Shown piece by piece: positions 16,014 through 24,867 of a DNA stretch of 32,961 nt (position 1 is its first letter; each line of letters opens with the position of its first letter). A model generated the notes under the pieces. That model was not told the origin of the DNA, did not search any database, and saw nothing but the letters and a program-made list of their open reading frames with translations. This DNA is from Acidocella aquatica (GTDB lineage Bacteria; Pseudomonadota; Alphaproteobacteria; Acetobacterales; Acetobacteraceae). The position numbers and the translations under genes were made by a program. The stretch lies in NCBI RefSeq assembly GCF_030160635.1, contig NZ_BSOS01000077.1, positions 1 to 32,961 of the forward strand, read 5' to 3'.

Positions 16014-17288
16014 ATGACGGTTATTCGCAAAGCGGGTCCGGCAGCCCATCGTAAGATTGATCCCGCGTTGGATGACGGGGGCGGACCAGGTTATAACGTG
16101 CAAGCCGAGAAGGAGCTGGTTGGCCGCGCACGGGAGCTGCAGCCGCTGCTGCTGAAACATGGCCCGCAGGGCGATAAGGATCGCCGCCTGCCAAACGAAG
16201 TGTTTGATGCACTGACTGATGCCGGGTTCTGGGCAATGGCCGTGCCGCGCCGGTGGGGCGGTTTGGGCACCAGCGCCCGGGCCATGTCGCTCGTCGGTGC
16301 GGAGCTCGCCAAAGGCGATGGTTCGGTTGGCTGGGTTTATACCGTGCTGCACGGTAGCACCTGGGTCGCCAGCCTGGGGCCGGACGCGCTGCAAGAGGCG
16401 ATTTTTGGAGAAGAGGGTGTCGACCATCCGGTGATCTGCGCCGTCGCCAATCCGCCAGGCACCATCGACGAAGTTGACGGCGGCTATCTCGTCAACGGCC
16501 GTTGGCCATATGCCTCCGGCTCGGCACATGCGCGCTGGGCGCAATTGGGCGTTAACATCCGCAACAAGGATGGCTCGCTTGACCATGGCGGCTTCGCCTA
16601 TGTCCGTATCAAGGACATCACGATCGATGATACCTGGCATATGATGGGTATGCGCGCCACCGCCTCGAATACGATCGTCGCCAAGGACGTCTTCATTCCC
16701 TACGCACAATTCTATCACGTCGCCAAGCTTGGCCTTGGTGGTCACACGCCCGGCAAGCGCCATGTCGGTGAGCCTTCTGACTATTGGCCGTTCATGCCCT
16801 TCCTGCGCGCCACCGCGCATGCGGTTGTTGCCGGAGCGGCATTGGAGATTCAGGCCCGTGTAACCGAGGCAGCGCAACGCCGTCCAATTGTTTACACCAC
16901 CTATACCAAACAGTCAGAGGCTGTGATGGCGCAAGGTCAACTCGGCGAGGCTGCCGCGCGTATTTCCGCCGCCGTAGCGGTGACGCTGAAGAACTGCGAT
17001 TTGATCGACCAGGTCGGCCTGACGCGTGTGCCTCTCACGCCGCAACAGCGTGCACTAAGCAAAGGTGAGGGCTCGCTTGCGGTCGACCTGCTCTCGCAGG
17101 CCATCGACCAACTGATGTTCCTGGCCGGATCGAGCGCTTTCTCAACCTCCAACCCGATCGAGCGTCTGTATCGCGACGCAGTCTTTGGCATGCGCCATAC
17201 GGCCAACTTGCCTTACGTCGGTTACGAAATTTTCGGCAAGTCGCTGCTCGGCATCGAGCCGAATATCTCCCACCCCGATTTCATTTAA
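16014..17288 (+). CDS. acyl-CoA dehydrogenase-fold flavin-dependent monooxygenase (HsaA/HpaB-like oxygenase component)
   Basis: The 424-residue product has the acyl-CoA dehydrogenase fold, but its motifs fit the two-component monooxygenase subgroup (PF08028-type C-terminus). These include LLLKHGPQGDKDRRLP near 44-59, AELAKGDGSVGWVYTV near 98-113, and NGRWPYASGSAHARWA near 162-177 with DTWHMMGMRATAS near 205. Members such as HsaA hydroxylate phenols using reduced flavin from a separate reductase, and the reductase at 10343 could supply it. A true acyl-CoA dehydrogenase is less likely. An AGGAGAG site precedes the ATG. It is the first gene of an operon with the Rieske pair and a P450, with a 28-bp gap to the next gene. 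Confidence 0.85.
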   Translation: MTVIRKAGPAAHRKIDPALDDGGGPGYNVQAEKELVGRARELQPLLLKHGPQGDKDRRLPNEVFDALTDAGFWAMAVPRRWGGLGTSARAMSLVGAELAKGDGSVGWVYTVLHGSTWVASLGPDALQEAIFGEEGVDHPVICAVANPPGTIDEVDGGYLVNGRWPYASGSAHARWAQLGVNIRNKDGSLDHGGFAYVRIKDITIDDTWHMMGMRATASNTIVAKDVFIPYAQFYHVAKLGLGGHTPGKRHVGEPSDYWPFMPFLRATAHAVVAGAALEIQARVTEAAQRRPIVYTTYTKQSEAVMAQGQLGEAAARISAAVAVTLKNCDLIDQVGLTRVPLTPQQRALSKGEGSLAVDLLSQAIDQLMFLAGSSAFSTSNPIERLYRDAVFGMRHTANLPYVGYEIFGKSLLGIEPNISHPDFI

Positions 17289-17316
17289 CCAGAAGATAAA
17301 TTCACAGGAGCCATCC

Positions 17317-18696
17317 ATGCTTGACAACGTACAAAAGGGGTTCGCCAAAGACTCCATTTCGCGTTACATTGATCTTGAAAATCGTGAAGTCTCTCTTGCC
17401 GTGCTGCACGACGAGGCAATTTACGAGGAAGAACTACACCGCATATTCGCGAAGTCATGGCTGATGCTTGGCCACGACACAGAGATTCCCAACCCCAACG
17501 ACTATGTCGTGCGTTTCATGGGTGAGGACCAGGTGATCGTGGCGCGTAGCCCCGATGGCTCAGTGCATGTTTCGCTCAATGTTTGTCCGCATCGTGGTAT
17601 GCATGTCTGTATTTCCGATTCCGGAAATACGCGCGCGCATAAATGTATTTATCACGGCTGGGCCTTCCGTCCGGATGGCAGCTTCATCGGTGCACCTGTT
17701 GAGCGCGAGCAGATGCACGGCAAAATCAAGACCAAAAAGGAACTGGGCCTTAAACAGGCGCGCGTTCATCTATATGGTGGATTGATCTTCGCGAGCTTCG
17801 ACCAGAATGGCCCTTCGTTCGAGGAATCCCTGGGCGAGATGAAATTTTATTACGACATGTTATTCCAGCGCACGGACAATGGGCTGGAAGTGCTCGGGCC
17901 GCCGCAGCGCCTGACGATTGACGCCAATTGGAAGACCGCCGGCGAGCAATCCGCGAGTGATGGTTATCATATGCTCACGTTGCATCAATCGCTGCTGGAA
18001 CGCGGCGTTATGGGTGGCGAGCCGAACTCTGCGCATGAATCCGCGCCAGCGATGTATGGCGTTAACGTGGCCGGCAACGGGCACACGCTGCGCTGCATCC
18101 CCGCCGACACCACATTCACGATGATGGCCGGCTCCACCACAGAGGACATGACCGATGCGCAGCGCCTGGAGCTGATGCCGCCTCCGGGTATTACCAAGGA
18201 ATTGCTGCCGCAGCTTGCCAAGCATATGAGCCCGGAGCAGATGCATGTGTTGGCAAAGGCGCCGCCAGTGGTGGGCAATATTTTCCCGAACGTGGGCATC
18301 CTGTTCATCTACGTGCCGCTGCGCGACGGCTCACTCGGCTCGGGATTGGTGCTGCACACAATGAATCCGCGTGGTCCGCATCACTTTGAGTGGTCCACTT
18401 GGTTCTTCGCGGAAAATGATACTTCTGAAAACGTGAAAGCGATGATGCGCGCGGCTTGCGCACAAGGCGTTGGCACGTCGGGCGTGATCGAGCAGGACGA
18501 CAGCGACACCTGGCCGCATATGTCCGAATCTGCTCGCGGCGTGGTGGGGCGGACCGAGACCATGAAGTATCAGGCGATTCTCGGCCAAACACGTGCTGCC
18601 GATTGGCCAGATAAAGCTGAAGTTTATGAAGGCTTCAGCAAGGATGACTGCCAGTGGAACTGGTGGAAAAACTATCACGCAATCATGACCCGCTGA
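17317..18696 (+). CDS. Rieske aromatic-ring-hydroxylating dioxygenase, large (alpha) subunit
   Basis: The 459-residue protein has an N-terminal Rieske [2Fe-2S] domain (C90-x-H92 and C110-x2-H113) and a C-terminal catalytic domain. The mononuclear iron site is D215-x2-H218-x4-H223, matching the arrangement in naphthalene dioxygenase. A further candidate Asp ligand lies in EQDDSD near 394-395. The ATG at 17317 follows CAGGAG. An upstream in-frame extension to 17185 lies inside the preceding gene and is rejected. Together with the beta subunit it would cis-dihydroxylate or monohydroxylate a ring. Ferredoxin and reductase components are not in the window. The gap to the beta gene is 28 bp. Confidence 0.95.
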   Translation: MLDNVQKGFAKDSISRYIDLENREVSLAVLHDEAIYEEELHRIFAKSWLMLGHDTEIPNPNDYVVRFMGEDQVIVARSPDGSVHVSLNVCPHRGMHVCISDSGNTRAHKCIYHGWAFRPDGSFIGAPVEREQMHGKIKTKKELGLKQARVHLYGGLIFASFDQNGPSFEESLGEMKFYYDMLFQRTDNGLEVLGPPQRLTIDANWKTAGEQSASDGYHMLTLHQSLLERGVMGGEPNSAHESAPAMYGVNVAGNGHTLRCIPADTTFTMMAGSTTEDMTDAQRLELMPPPGITKELLPQLAKHMSPEQMHVLAKAPPVVGNIFPNVGILFIYVPLRDGSLGSGLVLHTMNPRGPHHFEWSTWFFAENDTSENVKAMMRAACAQGVGTSGVIEQDDSDTWPHMSESARGVVGRTETMKYQAILGQTRAADWPDKAEVYEGFSKDDCQWNWWKNYHAIMTR

Positions 18697-18724
18697 ACGT
18701 CCGGTAATCTGAAAGGTTTTAAAC

Positions 18725-19276
18725 ATGCCCACTATTGAGAAGACCGCAAAGAGTGAACGGGCCGAGGTCATCTTCGGCTCCCCCATCTACAATCAAGTCG
18801 CGGCATTCTTGATCCGCGAAGCGCATCTGCTGGATCATCGTTTGCTGAATGACTGGACCAAGACTTTGGCCGAGGACCTGATATATTTTGTGCCAGTCCG
18901 CGTGACCCGGCGCGTGCAGGATTTCGAGCACGAATTTGCCAGCACCGGGCATTATGATGACGATTATGCCTCGATTTTGGTGCGCGTTGACCGCTTGGTG
19001 AACACGACCAGCGCTTGGTCTGAGGACCCGGCCTCGCGCGTACGCCGTTTCGTTTCCAACATCATGGTATATGAAACCGACACGCCGGATGAGTATGAAG
19101 TTGTAAGCTATCTGCTGCTCACGCGTAACCGTGCCGATGCCCGTGACTACAAGCATCTCAGCGCAGAGCGCCATGATCGTCTACGTTGGGTTGGCGACCG
19201 CTTCCTGCTTACCAACCGCAAGGTTCTGCTTGATCAGGTTGTGCTGGGCATGCCGAATCTTGCAATCTTCCTGTAG
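18725..19276 (+). CDS. ring-hydroxylating dioxygenase small (beta) subunit
   Basis: The 183-residue NTF2-fold protein is of usual beta-subunit length. Typical features are an EAHLLDHRLLNDWTK segment near 27-41, followed by DLIYFVPVRVTR and later DRLVNTTSAWSEDPASRVRR near 87-106. The subunit is structural, supporting the alpha3-beta3 assembly. Its order straight after the alpha gene with a short gap supports the assignment and makes co-translation likely. Chain length and segments separate it from the SnoaL-like proteins elsewhere in the window, which share the fold. Confidence 0.93.
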   Translation: MPTIEKTAKSERAEVIFGSPIYNQVAAFLIREAHLLDHRLLNDWTKTLAEDLIYFVPVRVTRRVQDFEHEFASTGHYDDDYASILVRVDRLVNTTSAWSEDPASRVRRFVSNIMVYETDTPDEYEVVSYLLLTRNRADARDYKHLSAERHDRLRWVGDRFLLTNRKVLLDQVVLGMPNLAIFL

Positions 19277-19335
19277 CACAATACCCAAGCTGCTCGAGTC
19301 GTGACAAAAAAAGTAAAAAACCAAAGGACATGTCA

Positions 19336-20559
19336 ATGTCAATTTTTTCAGGTTTCCCAAAGACTACGCCTGCACATGTTCCCCAGAACCTGGTTTTCGA
19401 ATACCCCTTCGTCTTCGGTAAAACCTTAAAAGGCGATCCGTATAACGAAATTGTACCACTCATCCATCAGATGCCGCCGGTGTTCTGGGCAACGAACGCC
19501 TACCCGGGTGAAGGACCGGCCTGGGTTGTCCGCCGCGCCGCGGATATGAGGCAGATTTACATGGACACCGCGCATTTCTCCAATCGCGGCTTCGCGCCGT
19601 TCGCCGAACTGCTCGGGGAGAATTGGCATCTGGTTCCTGCCGAAATGGACCCGCCAAACCATGCCCCGTATCGCGCCCTGATATTCCCGCTGTTCACCCC
19701 GGCAGCCGTGCGCAAGCTGGATAGCGTGTTGTTTGACTACGCCCAGGAGTTCCTTGGCAAATTTAAACAACGTGGCCATTGCGAGTTCATGCATGAATTT
19801 GCTTTTGAGTTCCCTATTACAGTCGTCCTGCAATTGCTCGCCCTCCCACGCGAGAACTTGAAGATGTTCCTGGAATGGGAAACCGACATGCTGCATGGCC
19901 ATGATCTGGAAATGATCAAGTCCGCGACGCGCAAGGTGGTAGATTATTTGCGTGGTGTGATCGCGGAGCGCAAGAAAAACCCTGGTGATGATGTCATCAG
20001 CTTCGCGCTCGCGGCGGAAGTTCAGGGACAGAAATTCACCGATGACGAAGTTCTGGGCTTTGCCTTCAACCTCTTCATCGGCGGGCTGGATACGGTTTCC
20101 ACTAATCTGGGTGTACAGTTCTGGCATCTTGCCACGCACCCGGAGCATCAGGCGTATCTGCGCGCGCACCCCGAGGCCATCCCGGATGCCATTGAGGAAA
20201 TGCTGCGCGCCTATGCAGCGGTTACCACCTTCCGCGTCTGCGTCAAGGAAACTACCGTTAACGGCGTACGCATGCTGCCGGGTGACAAGGTCGCGATGTC
20301 GACCACGCTCGCCTGCCGTGACCCCGAGGAGTTCGACCGCCCAAACGAGGTTATCCTTGACCGTAAGCCCAAACACATGGGCTTTGCGACAGGGCCTCAT
20401 CTATGCCTCGGCATGCACCTCGCACGCCGCGAACTAGCTCTGGCGATGACGGAGTTCCTGAAAGCCATTCCGCCGTTCCGTCTGGCACCCGGCACGAACG
20501 TAGAATTCCACCTCGGTATGATCCAGATACTCGATTTGCCGCTGGTCTGGGACGTCTAG
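19336..20559 (+). CDS. cytochrome P450
   Basis: This is a 407-residue soluble P450. The heme loop is FATGPHLCLG with ligand Cys357. The I-helix motif is GGLDT at 249-253, where the usual acid-alcohol pair is Asp252-Thr253. The ExxR pair is in EEMLRAYA. The start at 19336 is preferred over an ATG at 19330 because AAAGGA is 7 nt from the former and only 1 nt from the latter. It is the last gene of the monooxygenase-Rieske operon, 59 bp after the beta subunit, and is followed by a strong terminator. It differs clearly in sequence from the P450 at 14070, so a second, distinct oxidation is likely. An outside ferredoxin is needed. Confidence 0.95.
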   Translation: MSIFSGFPKTTPAHVPQNLVFEYPFVFGKTLKGDPYNEIVPLIHQMPPVFWATNAYPGEGPAWVVRRAADMRQIYMDTAHFSNRGFAPFAELLGENWHLVPAEMDPPNHAPYRALIFPLFTPAAVRKLDSVLFDYAQEFLGKFKQRGHCEFMHEFAFEFPITVVLQLLALPRENLKMFLEWETDMLHGHDLEMIKSATRKVVDYLRGVIAERKKNPGDDVISFALAAEVQGQKFTDDEVLGFAFNLFIGGLDTVSTNLGVQFWHLATHPEHQAYLRAHPEAIPDAIEEMLRAYAAVTTFRVCVKETTVNGVRMLPGDKVAMSTTLACRDPEEFDRPNEVILDRKPKHMGFATGPHLCLGMHLARRELALAMTEFLKAIPPFRLAPGTNVEFHLGMIQILDLPLVWDV

Positions 20560-20573
20560 CAACCGCTTGCAAT

Positions 20574-20611
20574 AAGATAACGGCCCATATTGCAGAACGG
20601 GCCGTTATCTT
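20574..20611. terminator. strong hairpin terminator after the oxygenase operon
   Basis: There is a perfect 13-bp inverted repeat (20574-20586 aagataacggccc, 20599-20611 gggccgttatctt) with a 12-nt loop, 15 bp after the P450 stop. The tail is T-containing on both sides, so it can also end transcripts from the minus strand. Confidence 0.85.
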
Positions 20612-20654
20612 GGTCTATTCTTTCACTGAGAATTTTTTAAAAATGACTTGCGTT

Positions 20655-20955
20655 TCATCGGTTGCCGTGGAGCAAATCATTTGTGGCAAGATCAGATACT
20701 TCATCGCTTACGGTCGCATTGGTCGTAAAATATTCCTTCATGAACTGTTCTTATTGCGCAGGCTGTCTGGTAAGCTCACGGGCAAGTTCCAAAGCCCATT
20801 CGCCGGTATTTTGTTCCGCGATTTAATCTACCAGTCAAAGCCCGCAGGCTTCTTCGCCGGATAGCACATCCACTCCATAGGCCAGACGCTTGGCAACAAC
20901 CATGCTATATGATTAGTGCCGCGACACCGTCCAATTTGTTCAGTTCGATCGTCAT
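20655..20955 (-). pseudogene. enoyl-CoA hydratase/isomerase (crotonase) remnant with internal deletion
   Basis: A typical crotonase N-terminus (MTIELNKLDGVAALII) starts at 20955 and stops after 16 codons. It runs almost directly into crotonase C-terminal sequence: VAKRLAYGVDVLSGEEACGL, a frame slip, LVD-IAEQNTGEWALELAREL, an in-frame TAA, and KEYFTTNATVSDEVSDL to the normal-looking end GNR-stop at 20655. About 160 codons of the middle, including the oxyanion-hole region, are missing. It lies just downstream of the SDR at 21008 on the same strand and may once have been the last gene of that operon. Confidence 0.65.
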
Positions 20956-21007
20956 GCTTCATTAATATCCGGGTGGCCACAATTTTTCTGGACCAGCCAG
21001 TGGGTAT

Positions 21008-21787
21008 TCAGGCGATCGTGCCGACCCGCCCGCCTTCCACAAATATAGTACTGCCGGTGGTGTAGCTGGAAGCATTACCAGCCAGCAGAATCGCGGCACC
21101 CACGGCTTCATCCGCAGCGCCAAAGCGCTTAATCGCGTTGCGTTCCGCCAAGCCTAGCCCTTTATGAATATCCAATTCCTGGCCGTCAGGACTCATCGAC
21201 CCGACGCATAGCGCATTGACACGTGTGTGCGGCGCCTGGGTTTTCGCCAGCGAGCGGGTGAGGAATGCGAGCGCCGCCTTGCTCACGCCATATGCAACTG
21301 CTGGCGGAATGGGCGTGAAACCGCCGCAGCTTTGCACGGAGATAATGCTGCCTTTGCCATGCGCTTCCATGTCCTTGGCGGTCATCTCGGTAAGCCGCCA
21401 AGTTGCAAGCACATTAACATCGATTGCGTTTTTCCACACCTCATCAGTGTTCGCCCATAGTCCGCCGTCCTTTGCGTACACCACGCCCGCCGCCGCATTA
21501 TTGAAGACAATATACACGGGACCAAAATGCTCATGCGCGGTATCCACCAACCGCTGCAAATCTCCTTTAACTCCCGCATCGGCTGCCACAGCGACCGCGC
21601 GTCCGCCACCACCCGCGTTAATTTCAGCGGCAATCCGGTCCAGCCGGTCCTGGCTGCGTGCCGAGATCACCACATTCGCGCCTAGTTCGGCATAGGCTTT
21701 CGCCACATGCTCTCCGACCCCTGGCCCAACGCCGGTCAGAATTGCCGTGCGCCCATCCAACCGAAAACGATCGAGTACAGATTTCAT
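21008..21787 (-). CDS. short-chain dehydrogenase/reductase
   Basis: This is a 259-residue classical SDR with TGVGPGVG at 18-25, NNAA near 96-99, Ser153 and Y166-x3-K170 (YGVSK). The C-terminus ends VEGG. The TGVGPGVGEHVAKA block resembles SDRs of degradation clusters, but no substrate can be assigned. It is the last gene of a five-gene minus-strand operon and its start overlaps the VOC stop by 4 nt, so translation is coupled. A decayed crotonase gene follows it. Confidence 0.9.
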   Translation of the reverse strand: MKSVLDRFRLDGRTAILTGVGPGVGEHVAKAYAELGANVVISARSQDRLDRIAAEINAGGGGRAVAVAADAGVKGDLQRLVDTAHEHFGPVYIVFNNAAAGVVYAKDGGLWANTDEVWKNAIDVNVLATWRLTEMTAKDMEAHGKGSIISVQSCGGFTPIPPAVAYGVSKAALAFLTRSLAKTQAPHTRVNALCVGSMSPDGQELDIHKGLGLAERNAIKRFGAADEAVGAAILLAGNASSYTTGSTIFVEGGRVGTIA

Positions 21788-22344
21788 GTAAGATTTTCCT
21801 CATGTTTCAGCGTGGCAAACAATGCCGCCAAGGGGCGCTGCGGCTCGGTGCCATCGAAGGTCTGGTGTGCGGCGGCCATTGCCTCGGTCAGGTGGCCGAA
21901 CGCGATGTGCAGGTCCATTACCTCGATAAACCCGCCATTGACCGTCTGTGTGTCGAACAAGGCGCAGCGCTCGCCGAGCGGCGTGGTGCTCTCGAGGGCC
22001 ACGGCAAAACCCTGTGCGCTCAGGCGTGCATAGCCGGTGTCGTAATCCTCGCGCAGCATAACATGGTGATATCCCGGGCCACGCGTTTTCAGCACCTCGG
22101 TGAACACCGACTCATCGCCCTCCAGCGGCTCAATCAGCTCAATCAGCAACCCGCCCGAGAAGGCGAACGCTACGCGCATGCTGAGCACCGCGGGCTTACC
22201 GCGGTAGCGATGCCCATTTTGAAACGTCATCTCCCCAACGAAAAACGGTCCGGCGCCCATCGAATTGATCCAATGAGCAATGGCCTTGTCGATGTCATCC
22301 ACGACATGGCAAAGTTCAAAAATTGATCCTGGGGGCTGCATCAT
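21784..22344 (-). CDS. VOC (glyoxalase/epimerase-like) protein
   Basis: The 186-residue protein of the vicinal-oxygen-chelate superfamily resembles Glyoxalase_4 and methylmalonyl-CoA-epimerase types. Candidate metal-site residues are visible in FELCHVVDDI near 9-18, IELIEP near 67-72, and HHVML near 94-98 with FIEVMD near 138. It could epimerise, isomerise or lyse a pathway intermediate; it lacks the length of an extradiol dioxygenase. Its start lies 15 bp after the DUF1214 stop and its stop overlaps the SDR start. It is related to the VOC gene at 28743. The AAGGAG site is unusually far (about 10 nt) from the double ATG. Confidence 0.85.
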   Translation of the reverse strand: MMQPPGSIFELCHVVDDIDKAIAHWINSMGAGPFFVGEMTFQNGHRYRGKPAVLSMRVAFAFSGGLLIELIEPLEGDESVFTEVLKTRGPGYHHVMLREDYDTGYARLSAQGFAVALESTTPLGERCALFDTQTVNGGFIEVMDLHIAFGHLTEAMAAAHQTFDGTEPQRPLAALFATLKHEENLT

Positions 22345-22359
22345 CGCATCAGGACTCCT

Positions 22360-23625
22360 TCATTCTTCCACGAAGCGGACGGCAAATTCCGCGATCCGGC
22401 GGGCGATCTGCGCGGACCGGCTGGCCAGCGTGGCTTGCGGCGTGCCCGCCGGCAATGCCGAGGCCAGATCGTCCAGGTTTACAGTCTTAATCGAACGGAC
22501 CAGCGTTGCCGGATCGGTCGTGGCCGGCACACCCTGCCAGCGCAGCATCATCCACCCATCGAGCAACCCCACCGTGTCGATCCAATTATGCACGCCGGGG
22601 TCGCGTGCGGCGAGGACGTAGGTGATGCTGTCATCCGGGTTTGGCAAAATCTGGGATTTATTAAGGCTGGCCAAGCGGGTTACAGGATCAGGCGAAATGG
22701 TCCACGGATCGGAAATCTGGCAGCCGGTGTAATTAGCGTCACCATCGGTAACTGTAATGACGACAGCTTGGCCACCGCTGATGTGGAAGCGCCCACCCGA
22801 GAGAAATCCCCAGCCGCCTGGCCTTCCGTTTGGGCCGACGAGCCGATTGGGTTCTGGGTAGCCCAGAAAATCATCCTTGAATCCGCGCCAAAATTCTACC
22901 CACACCGGCATCGACGTCACGATATCGCCGACGATCTCATCCTCCGTTCGCTCGGGCAGTGCGGGTGGACCGGCGGTGCGTTCAACGCGCAAGGTGGTGA
23001 TGTTCTGCCGCCAGTCGGCCATGCTGTCGCGCATGAACATCCAGTTGAGTTTTCCCGCTGCCGATTGCAGATGATTAACCCGGCCATGGGCGAGTTGCGA
23101 ATCAATGGTGATAGTGAAGTTGCCGTCCGTATCAGAGACAATGTTTTGCGTGGTCAACGCGGAAAGGGTACGGCCAATCCCGGCATAGTGATCGAAATCA
23201 ACCACAATCTCGATCATGAATTGGGTCGCTGGCTTGCCAAAGCGACCATGAATTATGTAAGCGGAATCACCATCGACCGAAATTTCGCGGTTGCTGTTGT
23301 CAGGATTGTCGATGGCAACCGCGGCGCCGGCGTACACATGCCCGAACCAATAGCGCGGCGCATTATATACGTTCCAGAGCACTTTCGGGCGCCATGGATC
23401 GGCATTGATGCAACGCATCGTCAGCGCCAAAATCCATTGGTCGAGCGCACGATCCAGGCCGAGATAACCGTCAGGTAATGCTGCAACCTTGTCGGCGCGC
23501 AACGTTGCCCGGGCCTCTTCGCGGGCTGCGCGGATACGTGGATCCTCGATCAGACGTAGCGCCAGTTTTTCCGCTTTGCGTTGATCATCGGTGGCAAGTG
23601 GGCTAGGCGGTGTTGAATTGTTCAT
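22360..23625 (-). CDS. DUF1214-domain protein (copy 1)
   Basis: The 421-residue protein has a C-terminal DUF1214-type block (RDPGVHNWIDT near 340-352, then the WMMLRWQG strand). The N-terminal part is helical (ALRLIEDPRIRAAREEARAT) and unassigned. There is no signal peptide, unlike the periplasmic DUF1254/DUF1214 proteins. It pairs by sequence with the gene at 26056 (SRDPGIHNWLDT) but the two are clearly diverged. The function is unknown. It lies 12 bp after the sulfotransferase stop and 15 bp before the VOC gene, firmly inside the operon. Confidence 0.8.
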   Translation of the reverse strand: MNNSTPPSPLATDDQRKAEKLALRLIEDPRIRAAREEARATLRADKVAALPDGYLGLDRALDQWILALTMRCINADPWRPKVLWNVYNAPRYWFGHVYAGAAVAIDNPDNSNREISVDGDSAYIIHGRFGKPATQFMIEIVVDFDHYAGIGRTLSALTTQNIVSDTDGNFTITIDSQLAHGRVNHLQSAAGKLNWMFMRDSMADWRQNITTLRVERTAGPPALPERTEDEIVGDIVTSMPVWVEFWRGFKDDFLGYPEPNRLVGPNGRPGGWGFLSGGRFHISGGQAVVITVTDGDANYTGCQISDPWTISPDPVTRLASLNKSQILPNPDDSITYVLAARDPGVHNWIDTVGLLDGWMMLRWQGVPATTDPATLVRSIKTVNLDDLASALPAGTPQATLASRSAQIARRIAEFAVRFVEE

Positions 23626-23637
23626 GGGATCATTTTT

Positions 23638-24822
23638 TCAAGGTTTTTGAAGGAATGAACCGAACCGTTCATAGTACCCGGCAAGTCGTGTATGAACTTC
23701 CTCGGGGTCGATGCCGAATTGGGAGGGTGTGTGTTTATGCTTACCGAGCCTCGTGGCAGAGGGGTTTTCGGTCAGAAATGTTCTGATGCGCGCTTCGAAA
23801 TCCACAGTGAAGGGCTGGTCAAACCGGGCATAAATCCGGCGGATCGAACCAATCGGATCGAGTACGATGTCGCGATGAGCCAAGTCAAGAATTTTGGTTT
23901 CGATTGCAGGATTCTCCGCCCGAACACGTGTGGCCCGCGCCATGGCGGTACACCACATATCCACCACTGAGCGCCCGACCGCATGTAAATCGCCGCCTTG
24001 CCCGACCGCCGCCTGCAACGCAGCGATCATGCTGGAAAGCGAGGACATGGTAGCCACCGGGTCGCGATGCGTCCAGATCATGCCGATATCTGGATAGGCC
24101 TTAGTCAAGCCTCCCAAGTCAAATAAATGATGCGGTGATTTAATAACCCATCGTCCCTTGGGGCCTTTCCACTGAAACTCCTGTAACAAGCGTTTATGAG
24201 TCCGGTACAACCCTTCTGGAATTTCGTCGGTCACCCATTTGGCAAAACGCGGCACACCGAATTCGGCGGGGAAGTTACTTCCGGCAAAATGATAAGTCAT
24301 GCCATGGTTGCATTCCCCCGCCAGGGTGCAATCCAGGCGTTGAATTTCCTTAAGCTGCGGCGCGTGTTTCAAGTAATTGTCATTCATCGCCTGGATGATC
24401 GCGATGCGCGGATCGGTTGCGAAGGTTGCCGCATCAGAAGCCGGCCAGGGCAGCAGCATCTCAAACTCACGGGGCGCACGCACGGCCGGGTCAAGGGTTA
24501 TCAGGTCGTAGGTAATCGTGGTTCCGGTGCGAGGTAGGCCGATAATGGCAATCGGCCGTTCAATTTTCTGTTGTTCGATTTCGGGATGCTGTTTCGCGTC
24601 ATCAACCAAATGTAGTCGCGTTTCAAGTATCCGCTGGATCCGTTTGGAAACCGTATCGCGGAATTCCGGGGAAGGGTGCATCTCCTCAACTGACTGGATT
24701 AAGATTTTCAGGCCAGTTTTAAAACTGAGGTCATTGCCCCAATCATGTAAGCCGGTCGAGGCTTCAGCACGGTCCATAGCGCGTTGCTCGTCCAGAATTT
24801 CATGATCATCATGGTTGGACAT
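23638..24822 (-). CDS. sulfotransferase-family protein (copy 1)
   Basis: The roughly 394-residue protein has the PAPS-binding 5' loop GLPRTGTT at 95-102. A 3'-phosphate-binding region follows near 265-290 (KSPHHLFDLGGL and WTHRDPVATMSS), the layout of the Sulfotransfer_3 family. Typical members move a sulfuryl group from PAPS to an alcohol or amine, but many catabolic-cluster members have no proven activity. No PAPS synthesis genes are here. The ATG at 24822 has GGAAG upstream. An in-frame ATG at 24852 would add 10 residues but has no such site. It is the second gene of the operon, behind the SDR. Confidence 0.85.
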   Translation of the reverse strand: MSNHDDHEILDEQRAMDRAEASTGLHDWGNDLSFKTGLKILIQSVEEMHPSPEFRDTVSKRIQRILETRLHLVDDAKQHPEIEQQKIERPIAIIGLPRTGTTITYDLITLDPAVRAPREFEMLLPWPASDAATFATDPRIAIIQAMNDNYLKHAPQLKEIQRLDCTLAGECNHGMTYHFAGSNFPAEFGVPRFAKWVTDEIPEGLYRTHKRLLQEFQWKGPKGRWVIKSPHHLFDLGGLTKAYPDIGMIWTHRDPVATMSSLSSMIAALQAAVGQGGDLHAVGRSVVDMWCTAMARATRVRAENPAIETKILDLAHRDIVLDPIGSIRRIYARFDQPFTVDFEARIRTFLTENPSATRLGKHKHTPSQFGIDPEEVHTRLAGYYERFGSFLQKP

Positions 24823-24867
24823 TTTTTCGTCTTCCAATATGTGCCGCCGCATTTGGGGGCCAATACC

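Noticed and set aside
15963-16877. 304-codon open frame on the minus strand
   Set aside because: It lies wholly over the HsaA-type monooxygenase, which has clear family motifs. The antisense product has no recognisable domain and reads as a shadow of high-GC coding.
17185-17316. Upstream extension of the Rieske alpha gene
   Set aside because: It lies mostly in the end of the preceding gene. CAGGAG just before ATG 17317 and family length fix the start there.
19426-20400. 324-codon minus-strand frame
   Set aside because: It is antisense to the second P450, whose heme and I-helix motifs are plain. It has no family and no ribosome site.
22435-23478. 347-codon plus-strand frame
   Set aside because: It is antisense to the DUF1214 gene inside a tightly spaced operon. 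The product is low in recognisable features.
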